From positions 1,302,001 to 1,366,000 of the forward strand of contig NZ_JACCBY010000001.1 of NCBI RefSeq assembly GCF_013409985.1: a stretch of 64,000 nucleotides of DNA, written 5' to 3'. Of this stretch, positions 28,424 through 37,613 are shown in pieces. Source of the DNA: Sphingomonas melonis. GTDB lineage: Bacteria > Pseudomonadota > Alphaproteobacteria > Sphingomonadales > Sphingomonadaceae. Every line of letters starts with the position of its first letter. Position 1 is the first letter of the stretch. A model generated the notes under the pieces. The model had not been told where the DNA came from. It did no database searches and saw nothing but the letters and a program-made list of their open reading frames with translations. The position numbers and the translations under genes are program-made.

Positions 28424-28523
28424 CGTCATGCCAGCGGCGGTCCCGGCGAAGCGAGGCTTCGCCGGTGATCCGCCCGCCGGCATCTCCCGTCATCGGGGAG
28501 GCCCCGGCATGCGCCGGGGTGAC
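28424..28523. repeat. Palindromic repeat between dnaK and dnaJ (family B-like)
   Basis: It begins CGTCATGCCAGCGGCGG and ends CCCCGGCATGCGCCGGGGTG, with an internal hairpin GGCGAAGCGAGGCTTCGCC. The hairpins could stabilise the dnaK 3' end or attenuate read-through into dnaJ and so set the DnaK:DnaJ ratio; that is inference. Confidence 0.65.
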
Positions 28524-28546
28524 GGCCGGGGGGCGGCGAGGCGATC

Positions 28547-29668
28547 ATGAGCACCACAGTCGATTATTACGAACTGCTCGAATGCGAGCGCGGCGCGGAC
28601 GCGGCGACGATCAAATCGTCGTATCGCAAGCTCGCGATGAAATACCATCCGGACAAGAATGCCGGGTGCAAGGACAGCGAAGCCAAGTTCAAGGCGGTCA
28701 GCGAAGCCTATGAGGTTCTGAAGGATCCCCAGAAGCGCGCGGCCTATGATCGCTACGGCCATGCCGCGTTCCAGAACGGCGGCGGCGGTGGCGGCGCACA
28801 GGACTTCGGCGGCTTCTCCGATATCTTCGAATCGGTCTTCGGCGAATTCATGGGTGGCGCGCGCGGCGGTGGCCGGGCGCAGCAGCGGCGTGGCGCCGAT
28901 CTGCGCTACGACATGGAAGTGACGCTGGAAGAGGCGTTCCACGGCAAGGCGACCGAGATCACGATCGACGTGTCTGCGCAATGCGACACCTGCCAGGGCT
29001 CGGGTGCCAAGCCGGGGACGCATGCCTCGACCTGCCGCCAGTGCAACGGGCACGGCAAGGTCCGCGCGCAACAGGGCTTCTTCGTCGTCGAGCGCGCCTG
29101 CCCGGTGTGCCAGGGCGCCGGCGAGATCATCGCCGATCCGTGCCCCGATTGCCGCGGCGAGGGGCGCGTCGAGAAGACCAAGACGCTCAGCGTCAACGTG
29201 CCGCCCGGTGTCGACGAAGGCACGCGCATCCGCCTGTCCGGCGAGGGCGAGGCCGGACCGCGCGGCGCGCCGGCGGGCGACCTGTATATCTTCCTCCACG
29301 TCAAACGGCATCCGATCTTCGAGCGCGAGGGCACGACGCTGTTCGCGCGTGCGCCGATCAGCTTCACCACCGCGGCGCTGGGTGGCGCGTTGTCGATCCC
29401 CGGGCTCGACGGCCGCACGCACGAGATCAAGATCCCGGCGGGTATCCAGTCGGGCAAGCAGCTCCGCCAGCGCGGTGCCGGCATGCCGGTGCTGCAGGGC
29501 CGCGGGCAGGGCGATCTCGTCATCCAGATCGAGGTGGAGACGCCGACCAAGCTCACCGTGCGCCAGCGCGAATTGCTCGAACTGTTCCGCGAGACCGAGA
29601 CCGGCGACGAATGCCCGGACAGCCAGGGATTCTTCGCCAAGCTGAAGGGCGTGTTCGTCGCGGAGTGA
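28547..29668 (+). CDS. dnaJ: Chaperone DnaJ (Hsp40)
   Basis: This 373-residue DnaK cochaperone has an N-terminal J domain with HPD in KYHPDKN (near residue 34), then a Gly/Phe-rich segment. The zinc domain has four CxxCxGxG repeats ([32 protein letters not shown]) and two C-terminal substrate-binding domains follow. All key residues are intact. The start ATG at 28547 is preceded by GAGG. Confidence 0.97.
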   Translation: MSTTVDYYELLECERGADAATIKSSYRKLAMKYHPDKNAGCKDSEAKFKAVSEAYEVLKDPQKRAAYDRYGHAAFQNGGGGGGAQDFGGFSDIFESVFGEFMGGARGGGRAQQRRGADLRYDMEVTLEEAFHGKATEITIDVSAQCDTCQGSGAKPGTHASTCRQCNGHGKVRAQQGFFVVERACPVCQGAGEIIADPCPDCRGEGRVEKTKTLSVNVPPGVDEGTRIRLSGEGEAGPRGAPAGDLYIFLHVKRHPIFEREGTTLFARAPISFTTAALGGALSIPGLDGRTHEIKIPAGIQSGKQLRQRGAGMPVLQGRGQGDLVIQIEVETPTKLTVRQRELLELFRETETGDECPDSQGFFAKLKGVFVAE

Positions 29669-29999
29669 GGGTGTCGGCAATCCCGTGATCCCTGAGTGGG
29701 GGCGGGGGGATGGCTCTTGCCGGGAACCTTGATCTAAGCCCGTCCGTCACCCCGGACTGGTTCCGGGGTCCACCCGGCCGCAAGAGCACGGTGTCGACCC
29801 AAGCCCCTCTCCTCGCCGCAGAGTGGACCCCGGAACAAGTCCGGGGTGACGGATCTGATCAGGACGCAGATCGAGCCTCATTCCCGTAGCCATAGGCGAT
29901 AGCCCTGTGATGACGGAGATGGGCACGTCGCAGCCTCGCGCCATCTTGCGCCCGCGTCGCGGATGCGGATGATGCGCGTTCGATCAATCGGGGGACGGC
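29669..29999. other. Gap between dnaJ and the TM2 gene, mostly repeat
   Basis: This is a 331-nt stretch without a credible gene. It holds a family A repeat at 29745-29851, followed by the accessory motif ATCGAGCCTCATTCCCGTAG at about 29871-29892 and a truncated family C end. The last 100 nt, before the TM2 gene, contain no recognisable promoter. Confidence 0.6.
29745..29851. repeat. Intergenic palindromic repeat, family A
   Basis: Arms CGTCACCCCGGACTGGTTCC and the complement ending GTCCGGGGTGACG enclose a roughly 50-nt centre that includes CCTCGCCGCAGAGTGGACCC, nearly identical to the copies at 4215 and 31407. Confidence 0.85.
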
Positions 30000-30455
30000 A
30001 TGCGCGGACAGGTATTGGGGGTGGATCAGCGCACCGGCGAGGGGCTGGTCGCGGGGGACGACGGCCGGCGCTATCGCTTCACGCCCGAGGATTGGGCGCA
30101 GCGCGGCGAACCGGCGATCGGCCTGTACGTCGATTTCGAGGCGGAAGGCGACCGTGCGCTGAGCGTCTTCCCGATGCCCGCGGCAGGCGGCGTCGCCGCG
30201 GCGCTGGCGCGGCCCGCACCCCGCGAGCCGGTGACCGATCGCAACAAGATCGTCGCGGCGGTGCTCGCCTTCTTCCTCGGCATGCTCGGCATCCACCGTT
30301 TCTACCTGGGGCGAACGGGATCGGGGATCGTGATGCTGGTGATGACGATCACCGTCGTCGGCATGCTCGTCACCGGACCATGGTCGCTGATCGACATGAT
30401 CCGCTATCTCCTCATGTCCGATCGGGAGTTTGCCGCGCGCTACGCACGGCATTGA
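30000..30455 (+). CDS. TM2 domain membrane protein
   Basis: This 151-residue protein has a soluble N-terminal part of about 75 residues that resembles a small OB-like or cold-shock-like beta fold (RGQVLGVDQRTGEGLVAGDD). The C-terminal TM2 domain has two membrane segments joined by a short turn. Diagnostic pieces are RNKIVAAVLAFFLGMLGIHR, FYLGRTGSG and GPWSLIDMIRYL. Function of bacterial TM2 proteins is unknown. It stands alone between repeats and a small divergent peptide gene. Confidence 0.82.
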   Translation: MRGQVLGVDQRTGEGLVAGDDGRRYRFTPEDWAQRGEPAIGLYVDFEAEGDRALSVFPMPAAGGVAAALARPAPREPVTDRNKIVAAVLAFFLGMLGIHRFYLGRTGSGIVMLVMTITVVGMLVTGPWSLIDMIRYLLMSDREFAARYARH

Positions 30456-30519
30456 ATATCGCGGCCCCAAGCCGCGCCCTCTCGGCCCGGTCGGGCAAGG
30501 GGGCGGGCGGGCCGATGGG

Positions 30520-30606
30520 TCACAGGGTGGAAATGATCACCCCGACCACCAGCGCCTGAGCCGCGATCGCCAGCACGCTGCTGGCTGCGGTTTCGAACAT
30601 ACGCAT
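30520..30606 (-). CDS. 28-residue hydrophobic peptide, probable small membrane protein
   Basis: The frame ATG(30606)-TGA(30520) encodes MRMFETAASSVLAIAAQALV followed by VGVIISTL. This is a short charged N-terminus and one uninterrupted hydrophobic helix of about 20 residues. It has a strong Shine-Dalgarno GGAGA at 30617-30613, about 7 nt from the ATG, and GC-rich third positions like real genes here. No family is recognised. It is divergent from the thioredoxin-like gene and shares an AT-rich control region with it. Confidence 0.6.
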   Translation of the reverse strand: MRMFETAASSVLAIAAQALVVGVIISTL

Positions 30607-30652
30607 GGAAGGTCTCCGATGCCGGAGGAATATCCGGCAAGCGCGAGATGGC

Positions 30653-30685
30653 TATAATTGCTTGATATCGCAATATTGTTGCTTG
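30653..30685. promoter_or_regulatory. AT-rich control region with 21-nt-spaced direct repeats
   Basis: TTGCTTG occurs at 30658-30664 and again at 30679-30685, exactly 21 nt apart, or two helical turns. The sequence between holds GATATC and CAATATTG palindromes, and TATAAT lies at 30653-30658. It sits between the divergent small-peptide and thioredoxin-like genes, so it may be an operator for one or both. A related TGCTTGC recurs near 30750. Confidence 0.4.
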
Positions 30686-30806
30686 CACGTAGCCGTGCGT
30701 TTCACGCAACTGTAACAAAGCGTCGGTACGCCCCGGCGGCGCGCGGGGTGCTTGCGAAATGGCCACGGCACGTCAGACTGCGCCTTTTACCGTTCCGGAG
30801 ATGCCG

Positions 30807-31325
30807 ATGCCCAACCTGCCGTTCGCCGCGCTGCTCGCCGTTGCGTCGTTGACGCTGCCCGTTGCTGCCGATGCGCGGGTGGCGGCTCCGCGCGTCGGGG
30901 CGACGAGCTTCGAGCAATTGTCGCAGCCGCTGCCCTTGCCCTATGACGGCAACGCCGATGCCAAGGCGGCGGTCGCCGCGGCGAAGGCGCGCGCCCTCAA
31001 GGGCCACAGGAAGCTGCTGATCGATCTCGGCGGCAATTGGTGCCTCGACTGCCGCTTGCTCGCCGGGGTGATGGAGCTGCCGACGATGCGCGGCTTCGTT
31101 GCAAGCCACTATGAGGTGGTGACGGTGGATATCGGGCGGTTCGACAAGAACCTCGACATTCCCGCCCGCTACGGGATCAAGGGACGGCTGGCCGGCGTGC
31201 CGGCGCTGCTGATCGTCGATCCGAAGACGGACAAATTGGTCAATGCCGGGCGCGAGACGGCGCTGGCGGATGCGCGCTCGCTGTCGCCGCAGGGCCTCGC
31301 CGACTGGCTGGCGCAATGGGTGTGA
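30807..31325 (+). CDS. Exported thioredoxin-fold protein
   Basis: This 172-residue periplasmic protein has a signal peptide over the first 22 residues (FAALLAVASLTLPVAADA). A thioredoxin-like domain follows with the redox pair in GGNWCLDCRLL. The WCLDC motif, with Leu-Asp between the cysteines, is found in DUF899/thioredoxin_7-like proteins rather than classical WCGPC thioredoxins. It may reduce or isomerise periplasmic disulfides. ATG 30807 is chosen because GGAG lies 6 nt before it; an ATG at 30801 directly abuts the GGAG. Confidence 0.82.
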   Translation: MPNLPFAALLAVASLTLPVAADARVAAPRVGATSFEQLSQPLPLPYDGNADAKAAVAAAKARALKGHRKLLIDLGGNWCLDCRLLAGVMELPTMRGFVASHYEVVTVDIGRFDKNLDIPARYGIKGRLAGVPALLIVDPKTDKLVNAGRETALADARSLSPQGLADWLAQWV

Positions 31326-31406
31326 GCTGATCCATTCCTCTCCGACAGGGGAGGGCGAGTGCCGATGGCTGGGGTGGTGAGGTTCGATCGGTATGCACTT
31401 CATAGC

Positions 31407-31513
31407 CGTCACCCCGGACTCGTTCCGGGGTCCACCCAGCCGCAAGAACATGGTGTCGGATCACGCCGCTCTCCCCGCCGCAGAGTGGACCCCGGAACAA
31501 GTCCGGGGTGACG
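31407..31513. repeat. Intergenic palindromic repeat, family A
   Basis: Arms CGTCACCCCGGACTCGTTCC and the complement ending in GTCCGGGGTGACG bracket a CCCCGCCGCAGAGTGGACC centre. A half family C element at about 31335-31356 and the accessory motif ATGGCTGGGGTGGTGAGGTT at about 31365 precede it, repeating the mosaic seen before 4215. Confidence 0.85.
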
Positions 31514-31611
31514 GAATGGGGAAGGCGACCGGCTCGAACCAACGTTCCTATGCGATCGCCCTGCCGCCAAGGGGGGCACCGCGAAGCGGTGACGGAGGGG
31601 AGGACGTGTCG

Positions 31612-32922
31612 TTACCCGAACACGCGCGCGAAGATCGTGTCGACGTGCTTGAGGTGATAGCCGAGGTCGAACTTCTCCTCGAGCTGCTCGGGCGACAAGG
31701 CGGCGGTGACCTCGGCATCGGCCTTGAGCAGGTCGAGCAGCGAGAGCTGGCCGTCCGATTCCCAGACCTTCATCGCGTTGCGCTGGACGAGGCGATAGGC
31801 GTCCTCGCGGCTGACACCCGCCTGGGTGAGCGCGAGCAGCACCCGCTGCGAATGGACGAGCCCGCCCATCTTGTTGAGGTTTTTCTCCATCCGCTCGGGG
31901 TAGACGAGCAGTTTGTCGATCACCCCGGTGAGGCGGGCGAGCGCGAAGTCGAGCGTGATCGTCGCGTCGGGGCCGATATAGCGCTCGACCGACGAGTGCG
32001 AGATGTCGCGCTCATGCCACAGCGCGACATTCTCCAGCGCCGGCGTGACATAGCCGCGCACCATGCGGGCGAGGCCGGTGAGGTTCTCGGTCAGCACGGG
32101 GTTGCGCTTGTGCGGCATCGCCGACGAGCCCTTCTGGCCGGGCGAGAAATATTCCTCCGCCTCGAGCACTTCGGTGCGCTGGAGGTGACGGACCTCGGTG
32201 GCGAGCCGCTCGATCGACGAGGCGATGACGCCCAGCGTCGCGAAGAACATCGCGTGGCGGTCGCGCGGGATGACCTGCGTCGAGACGGGCTCGACCGAGA
32301 GGCCGAGCTTGGCGGCGACATGCTCTTCCACCGAGGGGTCGATGTTGGCGAACGTGCCGACCGCGCCCGATATCGCGCAGGTGGCGATATCGGCGCGCGC
32401 CGCGATCAGCCGGGTCTTGCAACGGTCGAACTCGGCATAGGCCTGCGCCAGCTTGAGGCCGAAGGTGACCGGCTCGGCATGGATGCCGTGGCTACGGCCG
32501 ATCGTCGGCGTCATCTTGTGCTCGACCGCGCGGCGCTTGAGCACCGCGAGCAGCGCATCGAGATCGGCGAGCAGGATGTCGGCGGCGCGGGCGAGCTGCA
32601 CCGCGAGGCAGGTGTCGAGCACGTCGGACGAGGTCATGCCCTGATGCATGAAGCGCGCCTGGTCGCCGACATTGTCCGCCACCCAGGTGAGGAAGGCGAT
32701 GACGTCATGCTTGGTGACGGCTTCGATCGCGTCGATCGCGGGAACGTCGATGTCGGGGTTGGTGCGCCACCACGCCCACAGCGCCTCGGCGGCTTCCTTC
32801 GGCACGACGCCGAGGTCGGCGAGCGCGTCGGTGGCATGCGCCTCGATCTCGAACCAGATGCGGAAACGCGCCTCCGGCGTCCAGATCGCGGTCATCTCGG
32901 GGCGGGAATAACGGGGGACCAT
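31612..32922 (-). CDS. purB: Adenylosuccinate lyase
   Basis: This 436-residue tetrameric enzyme releases fumarate in two steps of purine synthesis. The fumarase-superfamily signature GSSAMPHKRNP is at residues 265-275 and contains the mobile-loop catalytic Ser. TSSD (97-100) and GRSHG (142-146) are the other active-site segments. ATG 32922 (MVPRYSRPEM) is the usual family start, and the longer version from 32949 is not supported by the alignment pattern. Confidence 0.96.
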   Translation of the reverse strand: MVPRYSRPEMTAIWTPEARFRIWFEIEAHATDALADLGVVPKEAAEALWAWWRTNPDIDVPAIDAIEAVTKHDVIAFLTWVADNVGDQARFMHQGMTSSDVLDTCLAVQLARAADILLADLDALLAVLKRRAVEHKMTPTIGRSHGIHAEPVTFGLKLAQAYAEFDRCKTRLIAARADIATCAISGAVGTFANIDPSVEEHVAAKLGLSVEPVSTQVIPRDRHAMFFATLGVIASSIERLATEVRHLQRTEVLEAEEYFSPGQKGSSAMPHKRNPVLTENLTGLARMVRGYVTPALENVALWHERDISHSSVERYIGPDATITLDFALARLTGVIDKLLVYPERMEKNLNKMGGLVHSQRVLLALTQAGVSREDAYRLVQRNAMKVWESDGQLSLLDLLKADAEVTAALSPEQLEEKFDLGYHLKHVDTIFARVFG

Positions 32923-33135
32923 GGTGTTCCTTCGTCCTGACGGGAGCACGGCTCATCGCGGCCATTTTGGCCCGACTCGCGGATTTCTGCGGCGGAGTAG
33001 CAGCGTGGGCGCCCGGCCACAAACCTCCCGTTCCGGAACCATTGCAAACGCCGACGCATTTTCCATATCAAGTATGCGATCCGGTCGGCACAGTCGATCG
33101 ACGCATGCTTTGTGTAGAACGATGGGAGACAAGCA

Positions 33136-33615
33136 ATGCTGAAATATGCTCTTCTCGCCGGAGTAGTGACGCTGTCTGCGCCAGCTCTGGCGCAAACCCA
33201 AGCCAATACTGTGCCAAGTCAGTCGGCACCGGTGCAAACTACGCCGGATGCGGCTGGTGCCGATACGCAGCCGCAACCGCAGTCGACGACGCCGGCCGAT
33301 TCGACCGCCGCCACCGACCCGAGCGGCGCCACCCAGACCGCCGCGACGCAGCCCGCATCGGGCGCCGATCAGGTAGCGAGCGTGGTGCAGACCGAATTCC
33401 CGACCTATGACGCCAACCAGGACGGCAAGCTCGAAAAGGCCGAATTCGCCAGCTGGATGGTCAAGCTGAAACAGGCGAGCGACCCCAAGGCGAGCCCCGA
33501 AAGCGCCTCGACCAAGAAATGGGTGAACGCCGCCTTCGCGCAGGCCGACACGGACAAGAGCCAGTCGGTGTCGCAGCCGGAGCTGATCGGCTTCCTGAGC
33601 AAGGGTCAGTCCTAA
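33136..33615 (+). CDS. Exported EF-hand protein
   Basis: This 159-residue protein has a signal peptide (residues 1-19, ending APALA). A low-complexity Gln/Thr/Ala/Pro linker follows to about residue 80, then two EF-hand loops: DANQDGKLEKAEF and DTDKSQSVSQPEL. The loops carry the Asp/Glu ligands for Ca2+, though the second is less canonical. It is probably a periplasmic calcium-binding protein of unknown partner. GGGAGA precedes the ATG, and a strong terminator follows 23 bp after the stop. Confidence 0.85.
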   Translation: MLKYALLAGVVTLSAPALAQTQANTVPSQSAPVQTTPDAAGADTQPQPQSTTPADSTAATDPSGATQTAATQPASGADQVASVVQTEFPTYDANQDGKLEKAEFASWMVKLKQASDPKASPESASTKKWVNAAFAQADTDKSQSVSQPELIGFLSKGQS

Positions 33616-33638
33616 CGGGCGACCGATGACGGACGAAG

Positions 33639-33667
33639 GGCCGCCGGAGCGATCCGGCGGCCTTTTT
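33639..33667 (+). terminator. Intrinsic terminator after the EF-hand gene
   Basis: A perfect 10-bp stem (GGCCGCCGGA at 33639-33648 with TCCGGCGGCC at 33653-33662), a GCGA loop and TTTTT at 33663-33667 form a textbook rho-independent terminator. Confidence 0.9.
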
Positions 33668-33698
33668 CGTGCCCTGCGCCGCGCGGTGGCGGCCGGGA

Positions 33699-34391
33699 TC
33701 AGATCAGGCCCTGTGCCTTCAGGCTGACATGGCCGTTGAGACCGATGATGATATGGTCGTGGAGGACGATGCCCATCGCGGCGCCGGCATCGGCGATGGT
33801 GCGGGTGATCGCGATGTCGGCACGGCTGGGGGAGGGATCGCCCGAGGGGTGGTTGTGGACGAGGATGATCGCCGCCGAGCCGAGGTCCATCGCCCGCCGG
33901 ATCACCTCGCGGACATGGACCGCGGCCTGATCGATCGAGCCCTCGCTCATCACCTCGTCGCGGATCAGCATGTTGCGGGTGTTGAGGTGGAGGACCCGGA
34001 AGCGCTCGATCGCGTGATGCGCCATGTCGGCGCGCAGATAGTCGAGCAGCGCCTGCCAGTTGCTCAGGATCGGCCGCTCGGCCACCTCGGCCTTGAGCAG
34101 GCGGATGGCGATGGCGTGCGCGATCTTGATCGCCGCGGCGGCGGAGGCGCCGACGCCCTTCACCCGGGTCAGCGCCTCGGCATCGGCGGTCAGCAGCCCG
34201 CCGATGCCGCCGAATTCGCGCAGCAGCGCCTTGGCGATCGGCTTGGTGTCGATCCGCGGCAGGGCGAGCGTCAGCAGATATTCGATCAATTCGTGGTCGA
34301 GCAACGCGTCGCCGCCGCCGGCGAGCAAGCGCCCGCGCAGCCGTTCGCGGTGGCCGGCGGTGTCGTCCGGCGGGGAGGAGGGCGCGGCCAT
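33699..34391 (-). CDS. radC: RadC family JAB-domain protein
   Basis: This 230-residue protein has an N-terminal helix-hairpin-helix region (LTRVKGVGASAAAAIKIA). A C-terminal JAB/MPN metalloprotease-like domain carries the full zinc motif in LVHNHPSGDPSPSRAD. The family name comes from a disproved repair role, and the actual activity of chromosomal RadC is unknown. It is divergent from ydbH, with 75 bp between. Confidence 0.9.
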   Translation of the reverse strand: MAAPSSPPDDTAGHRERLRGRLLAGGGDALLDHELIEYLLTLALPRIDTKPIAKALLREFGGIGGLLTADAEALTRVKGVGASAAAAIKIAHAIAIRLLKAEVAERPILSNWQALLDYLRADMAHHAIERFRVLHLNTRNMLIRDEVMSEGSIDQAAVHVREVIRRAMDLGSAAIILVHNHPSGDPSPSRADIAITRTIADAGAAMGIVLHDHIIIGLNGHVSLKAQGLI

Positions 34392-34466
34392 CGCCGCCGA
34401 GGCTATCGCCGCGCCGCGACGGGCGCAATTGCGCGGATGTGCCGGCCCCGCCTATGAGGGGCGACG

Positions 34467-37400
34467 ATGGGCGAGGGCGCGGACGAGTTGAACGATACGC
34501 CCGCGCGGCCACGCCGCCTCGCGTCGTGGAGCCGGCGGCGGCGGATCGCGCTCGGGGTCGCGCTGGCGGTGCTGATCGTGCTTATCGGCCTGTGGGTCGA
34601 GCGCAAGCCGATCGCCAGCCGCGTCATCGATGCCGAACTCGCCAAGCGCGGCGTCGTCGCGCGATATGACGTGCGCGATCTCGGCTTCGGGCGGCAGCGG
34701 CTGAGCAATGTGGTGATCGGCGACCCCGCCGATCCCGATCTGGTCGCCGACTGGCTGGAGACGCGCACCCGGATCGGCTTCGGCGGCGCGACCCTCAGCC
34801 GGGTGCGGGCCGGCCATGTCCGCCTGCGCGGGCGGATGATCCAGGGCCGCCTGTCGCTGGGCGAGATCGACAAGCTGATCCCGCCATCCTCGGGCAAGGC
34901 GTTCGCGCTGCCGGCGCTGGACGTGGATGTCGCGGATGCGCGGCTGCGGATCGAGACGCCGTTGGGCGTCGCCGGGCTGCGCATCGCCGGACGCGGGCGG
35001 CTGGATGGCGGCTTTGCCGGCACGGTTGCGGTGGTGAGCGACCGGCTGGTGCAGGGGGCGTGCGGCGCGGAGGGGCTGCGCGCCGCGATGAAGGTGACGG
35101 TGACCTCCGGTGCGCCGCGGTTGCACGGGCCGGTGCAGCTCGCCGCCGGGCGCTGTGCTGGCGTTGCGGTGCAGCGGGCCGGCGCGGATCTCGACGTGCG
35201 GCTGACCCCGGCGCTCGACGGCTGGCGCGGCAATGCACGGCTCGCGAGCGGCCCGGTGCGGGGCGCCGGCGCGCGTCTTGCCGGACTGAACGGCGACGTG
35301 ACCTTCGACGGCGCGGCGACGGGCACCAGCGGCACGATCGATCTGGCGGCGCGCGGGGCGGCGGCGGCGTTCGGCAGCGCCGGCACCGTCGCCGCCAAGG
35401 GGCGCTACCGGATCGCGGCGGAGCAGGTGTTCGCCGGCACCGTCCGCGTCGCCGATGCCCGCGTCGCGCCGCAGCAGTTGCCGGCGATCGGCGCGACCGC
35501 GGGCGCGGGCACGCCGCTCGCGCCATTGGTGTCGGCGATGGCGCGCGCGCTGCGCAACGCGGCGGCCCGGTTCGACGGATCGGCGGAGCTGGCAGTGCGG
35601 CAGGCCGGCGGCACGGGGCAGGCGCGGGTGACCGCTGCCGGGCTCCACGCGGCGAGCGGCGCGCAATTGCGGGTCGGTGGCGGTTCCGGGTTGACCCTCG
35701 GCTGGCCCGACAACCGGCTGCGGATCGACACGCGGCTTGCCATGACGGGCGGCGGCCTGCCCGATGCGCAGGTGACGCTGGCGCAGACGCGCGCGGGCGG
35801 CGCGATCGCGGGGCGGGCGACGATCGCGCCTTATGCGGCGGGTGGAGCACGGCTGGCGCTGGCGCCGGTCAGCTTCACCGCGGGGCCGGGAGGCGCAACC
35901 CGGATCGCGACGCGGGTGGAGCTGTCCGGGCCGCTCGGCGACGGGCGTGTCGATGGACTGACGCTGCCGGTCGATCTGCGCTGGAACGGGCGCGGGACGC
36001 TGGTCGCCAATCCCGCCTGTACCCCGGTGGCGATCCGGCGGCTGGGGGTGGCCGGGCTGGTGCTCGATCCGCTGCGCACCACGCTCTGCCCGATCGCCGG
36101 CGCGATGATGACCCTGACCGAGGGAAGGCTGGCGGGCGGCGCGCGCATCCCGGCGGCGGTGCTGGCCGGGCGGCTCGGACAGACGCCGCTGACCGTCGCG
36201 GCGAGCGGCGCCCAGTTGCGGCTCGGCGATGGCGGCTTCGTGCTCGACGGCGTCGCGGCGCGGCTGGGCAGCCCGGAGCGCGTCACGCGGATCGACCTGG
36301 CGCAGCTGACCGGCCGGATCGCAGGCGGCGCGGTGGCGGGCACGTTCAGCGGCGGCGCGGGGCAGATCGCCAACGTGCCGCTGCTGCTGGGGGCAGCGGC
36401 GGGCGACTGGTCGCTGCGGGGCGGCGCGCTGCGGCTGGCGGCGACGATGACGGTCGACGATGCCGCGCCCGATCCGCGCTTCAGGACGCTGGCGGCGCGC
36501 GACGTCACGCTTGACCTCGTCGGCGGCACGATCACCACGCACGGCACGCTGTACGAGCCGAGCAAGAGCGTGAAGGTCGCCGATGTCGCGATCGCCCACA
36601 GGCTGGCGACCGGCCGCGGCACGGCCGACCTGACCGTGCCGGGGATCGCCTTCACCGAACATTTCCAGCCCGACCTGCTCACCCGCCTGACCTTCGGCGT
36701 CGTCGCCGACGTGCGCGGCAGCGTGACCGGGGCGGGCCATATCGCGTGGAGCCCCGAAGGCGTCACCTCGACGGGCCGGTTTGCGACCAGGGATACCGAT
36801 CTTGCCGCCGCCTTCGGCCCGGTCACCGGGATCAGCACGACGCTGACCTTCACCGACCTGCTCGGGCTGGCGAGCGCGCCGGCGCAGGTCGCGACGATCA
36901 AGACGGTCAATCCGGGCATCGCGGTCACCGACGGCACGATCGTCTATCAATTGTTGCCCGACATGCGCGTGAAGATCGACAGCGGCCATTGGCCGTTCGC
37001 CGGCGGGACGATGACGCTGCTGCCGACGACGCTCGACTTCACCGAATCCGCCGCCCGCCGGATGACCTTCCGCATCGACGGAGCCGCCGCGGACCAGTTC
37101 CTCGAACAGTTCGACTTCAAGAACCTGACCGCGACCGGCGTGTTCGACGGCGAGCTGCCGATGATCTTCGACGTGCAGGGCGGCCGGATCGAGGGCGGCC
37201 GGCTGGCGGTGCGCGAGGGCGGCGGCAGCCTCGCCTATGTCGGCGATCTCTCGCAGAAGGATCTGGGGCTGTGGGGCAATATCGCCTTCCAGGCGCTCAA
37301 GTCGCTGCGCTATCGCAACCTGACGATCGGCATGAACGGGCCGCTCGCCGGCGAGATGGTCACGGAGGTGCGCTTCGCCGGGGTGACGCAGGGGCAGGGG

Positions 37401-37613
37401 GCGAAGAGCAACTTCCTCGTCCGCCGGCTGCAGCGCCTGCCGTTCGTGTTCAACATCCGGATCAAGGCGCCCTTCCGCGGATTGCTCGATTCGGCGCAGT
37501 CCTTCTACGACCCCAGCCGGCTGATCCAGCGCAACCTGCCCGCCCTGCTCGAACGCCAGCAGCAACAGCAGCGCACCCCCATTCAGCCCTCCGCAAGCGG
37601 ACCCATGCCATGA
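34467..37613 (+). CDS. ydbH: YdbH family intermembrane lipid-transport-like protein
   Basis: This 1048-residue inner-membrane protein has one N-terminal membrane anchor (about residues 27-46, IALGVALAVLIVLIGLWV). A very long periplasmic part rich in beta-strand repeats follows, the AsmA-like/bridge type. The C-terminal segment with QFDFKNLTATGVFDGELPM matches YdbH. In enterobacteria YdbH acts with the lipoprotein YnbE as an envelope-spanning bridge for phospholipids, and YdbL modulates it. The same three genes follow here in order, with ynbE overlapping this stop by 4 bp. Confidence 0.88.
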   Translation: MGEGADELNDTPARPRRLASWSRRRRIALGVALAVLIVLIGLWVERKPIASRVIDAELAKRGVVARYDVRDLGFGRQRLSNVVIGDPADPDLVADWLETRTRIGFGGATLSRVRAGHVRLRGRMIQGRLSLGEIDKLIPPSSGKAFALPALDVDVADARLRIETPLGVAGLRIAGRGRLDGGFAGTVAVVSDRLVQGACGAEGLRAAMKVTVTSGAPRLHGPVQLAAGRCAGVAVQRAGADLDVRLTPALDGWRGNARLASGPVRGAGARLAGLNGDVTFDGAATGTSGTIDLAARGAAAAFGSAGTVAAKGRYRIAAEQVFAGTVRVADARVAPQQLPAIGATAGAGTPLAPLVSAMARALRNAAARFDGSAELAVRQAGGTGQARVTAAGLHAASGAQLRVGGGSGLTLGWPDNRLRIDTRLAMTGGGLPDAQVTLAQTRAGGAIAGRATIAPYAAGGARLALAPVSFTAGPGGATRIATRVELSGPLGDGRVDGLTLPVDLRWNGRGTLVANPACTPVAIRRLGVAGLVLDPLRTTLCPIAGAMMTLTEGRLAGGARIPAAVLAGRLGQTPLTVAASGAQLRLGDGGFVLDGVAARLGSPERVTRIDLAQLTGRIAGGAVAGTFSGGAGQIANVPLLLGAAAGDWSLRGGALRLAATMTVDDAAPDPRFRTLAARDVTLDLVGGTITTHGTLYEPSKSVKVADVAIAHRLATGRGTADLTVPGIAFTEHFQPDLLTRLTFGVVADVRGSVTGAGHIAWSPEGVTSTGRFATRDTDLAAAFGPVTGISTTLTFTDLLGLASAPAQVATIKTVNPGIAVTDGTIVYQLLPDMRVKIDSGHWPFAGGTMTLLPTTLDFTESAARRMTFRIDGAAADQFLEQFDFKNLTATGVFDGELPMIFDVQGGRIEGGRLAVREGGGSLAYVGDLSQKDLGLWGNIAFQALKSLRYRNLTIGMNGPLAGEMVTEVRFAGVTQGQGAKSNFLVRRLQRLPFVFNIRIKAPFRGLLDSAQSFYDPSRLIQRNLPALLERQQQQQRTPIQPSASGPMP

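Noticed and set aside
31393..32940. A 515-codon open frame opposite purB
   Set aside because: It mirrors the purB codons on the other strand, its product is a string of Arg/Glu/Asp/Leu without domains, and purB itself is unmistakable.
33036..33060. GGAAC upstream of the EF-hand gene as an EcfG general-stress promoter
   Set aside because: The -35 GGAAC is present, but the sequence 16-17 nt downstream does not give CGTT, so only half the promoter matches.
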